From NCBI GenBank assembly GCA_947652115.1, contig OX393573.1, forward strand, positions 1,022,138 through 1,086,137: a DNA stretch of 64,000 bases, read 5' to 3'. Source of the DNA: Blastomussa wellsi. Lineage: Eukaryota; Cnidaria; Anthozoa; Scleractinia; Plerogyridae. The translations under genes and the position numbers were made by a program. The notes below the pieces were generated by a model. The model had not been told where the DNA came from, did no database searches, and was given only the letters and a program-made list of their open reading frames with translations. Shown in pieces: positions 59,401 to 64,000 of the stretch. Numbering within the stretch: the first letter of the stretch is position 1; each line of letters begins with the position of its first letter.

Positions 59401-60996
59401 ATAAGTTAACTTTTCTCTATCTATTAAGCCCCTAGCGCTCATTTAGTTTGCAGTCCTATGTACAATAAACATATTGTCTCTTCTATTACAGAAAAGTTCT
59501 TGACATTATACGACAACAAGAGCAGGCTAAAGATCTTCATGAACAATTTCATCACCAGGTGAAGAAAACTTCTGGTTCTGCGTTTAGTAGATTTATTGTA
59601 TTCTGTTTCTATCCGCGAATTTGATCGGTTCACTGTTAGCTGAAACATCTGACGAACCATGAACAGTGCGACCTAATTTTTTTTCACTGGGAATTCGGAA
59701 AAATAATTGTGGTTTCTGTTAGCTGAACACCACGGTGCGCGCGTTGCACAACTGATAATTACTCTCTCCTTGAAAGTATCTACTAAAACGATTTTAAAGG
59801 ATCTACGTCACGGAAACTCATCTTGAAAAAACTGGCAAGTTTTTTCAAGTTTGTCGTTTGTAATCGGTCTATATCGTTGTCATTCGATACAATCTTTGTA
59901 TAATTTCAGCATTTTATTATCCCGTTGGTGTTTTTCGGCATTAGAAAACTCTTACTTTTAGATTTCCTTCAATTTGAAAGTAAATGACTTCAAATGGCGT
60001 GATACTGCTCCATTAAGGCTCACCGAAATTGTCCGAGTCGTTTTCTGTGAGTGAACTCAACTCGGCTGCGGCTCGTTAACAAATCGCTCATAGAAAAGTC
60101 TTCCTTGTTAAAAATGCGCGAGATGGCTGAGATTAGACTGAATGAACTCTAGTTTGTTCGTCATGATGAATTGATGACCAAATCGTATATTCCTGTTATT
60201 TTCACGTGTACGTTAGCACCATAACTGAAGGAGAAGTTAGACTCGATCCTGTTAGATTAGTGCAGGGCGTTAATGTTTCTATTGTTTATGTTGCAGCTGG
60301 AGCGAGCAGCCGACGGATTTTCCGTCGTGGCTGAGTATTATGGGCGTGGTGTTTTTAACAAGGTGTGTGGCATGTATGCAGTGCAGGTGATCGTAACATT
60401 ACAACGTGGCCTTCCTTCGAACAGACTGCTGATCAATCGAAAAGAACTCTAGTACCCATAGACCAATTCGGCTAACGTGTTTACGTCCTTGTTGCCACCC
60501 AATTCAGGTCATGTGATGATTCATTTGGGAGGTTACAATTGTGCAAATTGTCATACACAACTGATTGAATGCAAGTATGTACGAACAAAACAATTGTAAC
60601 CACCCAAATGAATCATCACATGATCTGAATTGGGTAGCAACAAGGAGGTAAACACGTTAGCCGAATAGCTCTATTAACCTCTCTATCATTCTGCAATTCT
60701 TCGGTGTTACGTAACTTTTGATTGTACAGTACGAATCCAACGTTCTGGGTTTTTCAAAGATTTTGCCAAACTGAACTTCGACCGGTTTTCGTACCTATTC
60801 GGGCGTGTTCGCTTTGTGCTCGGCAGATTGGTCTGCCCAAGTAACCTAACTGACCAAATTGAACTTGATCGCTACTGCTGTTATTTATATTTTGCAGGTG
60901 ACGCTTGTGACTGACCCCTCCCCTTCACAGGGTCGTCTGGCTCAGGAAGCCACTTCAGTACAGCGCGAAAAACTGTTAGACAGCGCGCACAGCTAG
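41935..60996 (+). CDS. VPS11: VPS11, core subunit of HOPS and CORVET tethering complexes
   Basis: Scaffold and RING subunit that tethers endosomes and lysosomes. Thirty-eight coding exons plus one duplicate exon; coordinates are given in the three part entries that follow. With one copy of exon 24 the CDS is 2844 nt, 947 aa; with both 969 aa. Human VPS11 is about 941 aa. The start MALLQWRRFNFFDKE matches the family and comes from a 15-nt coding exon preceded in frame by TGA. Family landmarks run without gaps: GFADGSVLVYKGDITRDR, DAHGCELRCSVMSD, ILFKKNLYAMAI, YGDHLYSKGDHDGAI, FLDAQRIHNLTAYLQ, LLLNCYTKLKD, LAHNSTATL and a C-terminal RING. Intron 3 has a GC donor and intron 30 appears U12-type with AT-AA ends. 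Confidence 0.97.
48360..48560 (+). repeat. Second Penelope-like terminal repeat type with hammerhead-like core, degraded
   Basis: Contains GACTCAGATGATTCGTGACT, TCTGCTCAGGTTGTC, then AAAAACGTCAGTCAA. The order (CTGATGA-like, helix, GAAA-like, CGTCAG) parallels the 23889 motif with a different stem II. Both core boxes carry substitutions. Confidence 0.45.
49215..49410 (+). repeat. SINE-related copy in VPS11 intron 15
   Basis: Shares TTCACCCAGGTGTATAAATG, TTTAATGCTGGGGGTAACCC and GGGGGAGTAGAAATACTCCT with the copy at 21021-21255. Confidence 0.65.
50411..50573. mobile_element. Rearranged Penelope-like terminal repeat in VPS11 intron 17
   Basis: Minus-strand left part (GAGGGGGTAAGTTTCTAAAG...) abuts a plus-strand right part (CGCTCTGAAGAAGGGTTAAC...ATCAACCCAGTTGATAAAAC). 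The second part preserves CTGAAGA of the hammerhead core but has AAAA for GAAA. Confidence 0.7.
51127..51235. repeat. Small inverted-repeat element in VPS11 intron 19
   Basis: Reads AGCCTCCCATGCAGGTGAGG at the left and CGCCTGCGTGGGGCGTGGGAGG at the right, with CTTGCCCCCACATTTGTGGG and GGACAAGTGT inside. Related sequence occurs at about 2390-2445. Probably a MITE. Confidence 0.55.
53173..53572 (+). repeat. Tandem segmental duplication, copy 1, with VPS11 exon 24a
   Basis: From CTCAAGGCTCGCGTTTTAAA through the exon and its donor to TTCACGCTCCATG. Copy 2 lies at 53969-54333. Copy 1 has about 40 bp extra near 53255-53310. Confidence 0.9.
53454..53519 (+). CDS. VPS11: VPS11 exon 24a (66 nt, phase 1-1)
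   Basis: Acceptor CTCTGTAG and donor G|GTAAGC bracket 66 nt that enter and leave in phase 1. Encodes TVSGSVTPVSVGVFQPMTTVL between RPQRLE and DPAADVERK. It falls in the loop after the conserved LCTDYRP, which is variable in other animals. It can be included or skipped without changing frame. Confidence 0.85.
53693..53945. mobile_element. Palindromic Penelope-like terminal repeat pair
   Basis: Minus-strand unit from AGAGGGGGTAAGTTTCGAAA to GAGCGTTAGCCCTTCG is joined head to head to a plus-strand unit from CCGACGAAGGGCTAACGCTC to CAGTTGATAAAACCAAATTA. Lies between the two copies of the VPS11 exon duplication. Confidence 0.8.
53969..54333 (+). repeat. Tandem segmental duplication, copy 2, with VPS11 exon 24b
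   Basis: Near-identical to 53173-53572 with a deletion and scattered changes; separated from copy 1 by a palindromic Penelope-like fragment. Confidence 0.9.
54217..54282 (+). CDS. VPS11: VPS11 exon 24b (66 nt, phase 1-1)
   Basis: Identical splice signals to 24a and intact frame. Four base differences, three of them amino-acid changing: V to L, P to S and T to A, giving TVSGSVTPLSVGVFQSMATVL. Either copy, both or neither keeps the downstream frame. Confidence 0.8.
56855..57108 (+). other. VPS11: U12-type intron of VPS11 with apparent AT-AA ends
   Basis: Exon 30 ends at CTGTCTC and the intron begins ATATCCTTTC, the AT-type U12 donor consensus. A branch motif TTCCTTAAT lies at 57090-57098. Protein alignment requires VLSHIDRGNLM, which fixes the 3' junction just before ATATCGATCG, leaving AA as the last intron bases, about 11 nt after the branch A. 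Reading on without splicing gives an immediate TAA. The 254-nt intron contains a 92-bp MITE. Confidence 0.8.
56888..56979. mobile_element. 92-bp MITE with 9-bp target duplication, inside the U12 intron
   Basis: CATTCTCGTCCCCAGAGC at the left and GCTCTGGGGACGAGAATG at the right, flanked by GTCATTAAT (56879-56887 and 56980-56988). Same terminal sequence as the element at 62151-62437. Confidence 0.9.
57575..57745. repeat. Inverted repeat in VPS11 intron 31
   Basis: A hairpin of TTGGCTCGTCACGCAA and TTGCGTGACGAGCCAA (about 57659-57700) is flanked by outward copies of a GCTAACGTTTCGA unit, again reminiscent of the Penelope-like terminal repeats. Confidence 0.5.
58706..58752 (+). repeat. (GTCT)n microsatellite
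   Basis: Two runs of GTCT repeats interrupted once, in VPS11 intron 33. Confidence 0.9.
60459..60673. mobile_element. MITE with about 80-bp inverted arms in VPS11 intron 37
   Basis: TAGACCAATTCGGCTAACGT on the left pairs with ACGTTAGCCGAATAGCTCTA on the right; arms continue through CCTTGTTGCCACCCAATTCA and GATGATTCATTTGGG. The terminal TAGACCAATT is shared with the element at 34316, suggesting related families. Confidence 0.8.
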
Positions 60997-61149
60997 CTGG
61001 GAAGAGCAGAGGCCACGGAGAAATGTACAGAGACAAGTTACGAGAAATGAGTTTAATCTGTTGTTGGGTGGAGTAATGGACAAATTACAGCCCGTTAAAA
61101 TCCTGATAATTAGACCCGTCACTTTGCACGCTCAAAGGAGCTATGTCAG

Positions 61150-61275
61150 ATACGTCCACACTAATCCGGATAAATTTGAAAACGCAACTTTTTTCTCCGG
61201 ATTGGCCTTCCGTCCACACTAAAACGGCGTTTTCGGTCACCGAAAACGGAACTTTTTTAAAGCGCTCTCCAAAGT
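61150..61275 (+). mobile_element. Partial Harbinger-like MITE
   Basis: Close copy of the left arm of the element at 27116-27512 (ACGTCCACACTAATCCGGAT, CCGGATTGGCCTTCCGTCCA). The right arm is absent. Confidence 0.75.
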
Positions 61276-62150
61276 TTCCTGGTTTTAGTGCATGCCGTTT
61301 TTCATTTATTGCTATAGATTTTCAATTTTTGGCACCATTCCTATTGTTGTGGAATATTTACTATAGGTCTCTGAGTGGGAGGTGTCAATTGACTGTTTTC
61401 CGTTATTATCCGGCCCATACCTAAATTTTAAACCGGCCGTTTATAAGTCTTCTCAGACTCAGATAGACATGAAATTTACATCGAATATTTTATGAAAATG
61501 CCATGCCAGAGATAAACAAAACTAGAAAAGCACGAAACCAGTTAAACTTGAATTTTGCGTCAATCATATTTAACATAAAACAAATAGTACCGATTTCAAA
61601 CTAAGATGAACTGCAAGTCAAATATACAAAATTAAAAAAAATGCTGTGTATCTGATTTCGAACAAATTGAAAAAAAATATTGGAAACTGCATGACAATGG
61701 TAAAAGATGTTACGATCACTCCATTACATTTCTGGGTTATTTCCAATCGTTAGCTCTAGGAAATTAAGGGCGCGTTCGTTTGGGATCAATCCGGAATAAG
61801 AATAATTTGAATAATGCGAGTAAGCGTTTGTTTGGGAGCTATTCTCATTCCGGAATACCAGGATTTCCATTCCGGCTATTCTGCTTCTGAGAGCAGAATG
61901 TAAAATTTCCCCCACTCTTCATTTTCCCTCGTCTCTTCCCATGAAACCCCGCGTGCCTCCATCTTCACTGGTACTCAATCTTCTCTCGCCTCCAGAACCC
62001 GTAAATAGCGACAGGGTACGAGTCTGATCTTACTGTACTGAAGACAAAACAGAACGAGGGTCCACGACTTTGAGTTCCACAGGCTTTTCGAAATGGACGA
62101 TAGGATGGCTCAGGCCTAGCTAGCTTTAAAACGCTTACGGGCCTGATTAC

Positions 62151-62437
62151 CATTCTCGTCCCCAGAGCCGCTTGTCCCTCTTAGCCGGCTGGACCTGTGC
62201 ACGAGGAACAAGTGGCTCTGGGGACACACGATTTGACTCGCTGAAATCAAACAAAGGGAGTCCAATCACATCAGCCGTTTTAAAATCCTTTATCGTTAGC
62301 CCGTTTAAAACGGCTGATGTGATTGGACTCACTTTGTTTGATTTCAGCGAATCAAATCGTGTGCCCCCAGAGCCACTTGTTCCTCGTGCACAGGCCCAGC
62401 CGGCTAAGAGGGACAAGCGGCTCTGGGGACGAGAATG
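62151..62437. mobile_element. 287-bp foldback MITE with 10-bp target duplication
   Basis: Ends CATTCTCGTCCCCAGAGCCG and its inverse; flanked by GCCTGATTAC on both sides (62141-62150, 62438-62447). The arms are nearly perfect inverse copies over about 130 bp, meeting near 62295 (TTTATCGTTAGC). The ORFs on both strands are by-products of the symmetry. Confidence 0.92.
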
Positions 62438-62929
62438 GCCTGATTACATGAACCGGGCTGTCCCGATTGTAGCTGGGCTGGTTTGCTTTGTCAGCCGTCT
62501 AACCGGGCTGGCCCGCTTATTTACTGATCAGCTAGCTAGGCTAGTGAGAAGAGAAAGACATTTTTTTCCTTGAATTTACATTCTTTAGATCTCTTAAATG
62601 TATATCTATAGTTAATTTTATTAAAACATGTCATTGTATCATTTGCATAAAAAACTCCTGAATTTGTTCAATGAATTTGTTTGAACAAATTCAGGAGTTT
62701 TTATTTTGCGAATGGTATGTGAAGTATTAGGAAAGATTGAGAACCTTATACCTTGGAGAATAATTTTTGTTGTAAGTTTTAAAACTACGTGATGAAACAT
62801 TTTCAATTGCTATTTCTGCTTTCACATGGTATGAATAGAGCGGATACCATATACTTATACGTTTGCAATAATTTCCATTCTCGATGGTGTCTAATATAAG
62901 GAGGGTGAATTTGCATGTGTCTCGCGTGT

Positions 62930-63030
62930 ATGTCTCGGAGTCAAATATTAGAAGCTTTGGTACAGCCATTTTGGCAGGAGTTTGTGTGTCGAGCACGCAA
63001 AGATCAGTCAACTTCATGGATGCTTTCAAG
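62930..63030 (+). CDS. Possible first coding exon of an unrecognised gene
   Basis: ATG at 62930 opens a 101-nt stretch (MSRSQILEALVQPFWQEFVC, then RARKDQSTSWMLS) ending at a good donor AAG|GTACGG at 63031. The peptide looks protein-like, but no second exon can be placed in the remaining kilobase and I do not recognise it. It may be chance. Confidence 0.3.
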
Positions 63031-64000
63031 GTACGGCAAACTGTTTATGTCAAAAGTTATTAGACTCAATCGACAACTTACAAATAATTTATTGTAAATT
63101 GAAAGAAAGCTGCTGTTGGCGTCATATAACGTACAAAGACGCTAACAGGAACATCACAATTTCCGATCATTTCGTAATCATTTGCGCTCTAACGTTCCGT
63201 TCAACAAGTTGAATTCAGTTCAGATACAATTTACGACCATTTACCTACAGTTTCGCTTTTGCAGTCAATCCTATCGCAGGCCTTTCAAGCTCGTTCCGTC
63301 TCAAAGACGATCGGAATTCAAAGTCCTCGTCCAATACTTAAGTTAGCTCCGACATTATATTTATAAATTTCACCTGAATTTTAAGCAACCCGGCTATAGA
63401 ATACTCCACATCGATCAGTCTTACGTTAACACCCTTGCCTCGATCATCCATATTTGGTGCGAGAATTTCAACAAGTTTCGATTCAGTCCACTATTTCTTA
63501 AAAAAAACTGAAACAATTTATTTACCAGTTTTCAACACAAACACACAACAACGAAAAAAAATACTTTTTTCATCGAAATAAATGTCATTAATGTCGATAT
63601 TGGAACGAATCGGTTGACACTGCGAAAGAAAATATTTCAATTCTATTTTTGTTTTTCAATGCGCAATATTTTTCTTGAGATTCACTACAAACTCGTTTCA
63701 CGTATCAAATTAGAATAATTTTGAAATGTTTCCCTTTCAACGAATTTATAAAGCAGAGGCCAAATATGAAATAATTAATAATTTCAAAATAAACACTGGC
63801 AACAATTCAGTCTTGAAAGCAAAACTCGCGTAGTGCAATTAAGTCAATCAGTTGACATACACCCGCATCAAGTTAAAACCTCTTTTGGAGCTGCCTCGTA
63901 CCCAGGCGCCTCAAAGTCAAGCGCGCAAGGAAAGTGGGAAGGTTCAATTTCTTGTAAACGCAAAGGGCCAGGTACTTCCCCCTGGTCCATCGCAGGGTTA

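Larger units (their letters stand above)
57825..60996 (+). other. VPS11: VPS11 exons 32-38: coiled coil and RING-H2 tail
   Basis: Exons 57825-57872, 58525-58598, 59054-59149, 59239-59298, 59492-59558, 60297-60362, 60898-60996. A short coiled coil (DERYIRQYREETEKMRNQI) leads to a RING: CSVC, then FLCQHSFHQICFE, then CPIC, giving all eight expected ligands. Then an EQFHHQ helix and the VVAEYYGRGVF motif conserved at VPS11 C-termini. The last exon ends DSAHS-stop at 60994-60996. Confidence 0.94.
60997..64000. other. Intergenic region right of VPS11
   Basis: Holds a partial Harbinger-like MITE (61150-61275), a repeat with TTTGGGATCAATCCGGAATA words (61785-61900), the 287-bp MITE at 62151-62437, a TGAATTTGTTCAATG hairpin at about 62658-62703, and a possible first exon at 62930-63030. 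From 63031 to the end I see nothing supportable. Confidence 0.55.

Noticed and set aside
62172..62573. 133-codon ORF and its mirror on the minus strand
   Set aside because: Produced by the palindromic MITE; both strands give almost the same peptide.

Overview
This is a gene-dense stretch of an animal nuclear genome, most likely an anthozoan cnidarian (stony-coral-like). The evidence is many short exons with GT-AG introns, AT-rich introns, orthologs of animal genes, and a dense load of small inverted-repeat DNA transposons, tRNA-derived SINEs and Penelope-like terminal repeats of the kind common in coral genomes. The taxon is inference. Exon models were built by hand from splice sites, reading phase and remembered family alignments; every complete model closes in frame.

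Layout: a 3'-terminal exon of an unrecognised gene (+, 1068-1260); DLAT, the pyruvate dehydrogenase E2 (-, 4323-14097, 12 exons, 501 aa); a C8orf34/VEST1-like gene (+, 14328-22836, 18 exons, 534 aa); LDAH, the lipid-droplet serine hydrolase (-, 25012-28302, 2 exons, 333 aa); an unrecognised coiled-coil gene (+, 29030-36621, 14 exons, 508 aa); a YTHDF-family m6A reader (-, 38179-41642, 5 exons, 543 aa); VPS11, the HOPS/CORVET RING subunit (+, 41935-60996, 38 or 39 coding exons, about 947 aa); and a possible first exon of a further gene (+, 62930-63030). The six complete genes form three consecutive head-to-head pairs (gaps of 230, 726 and 292 bp between start codons), so neighbouring pairs end tail to tail. 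Apart from possible shared promoters there is no obvious common pathway: mitochondrial metabolism, lipid droplets, m6A reading and endolysosomal tethering.

The most notable observations are two minor-spliceosome (U12-type) introns, one of them apparently with AT-AA ends in VPS11; a tandemly duplicated 66-nt phase-1 exon in VPS11; three GC-AG introns; a 2.4-kb foldback transposon with very long terminal inverted repeats and a 10-bp target duplication in DLAT intron 1; a second small family with 9-10 bp target duplications; and Penelope-like repeats carrying hammerhead-ribozyme-like cores. Intergenic space and large introns are mostly transposon debris. No rRNA gene, genuine tRNA gene or CRISPR array was seen.
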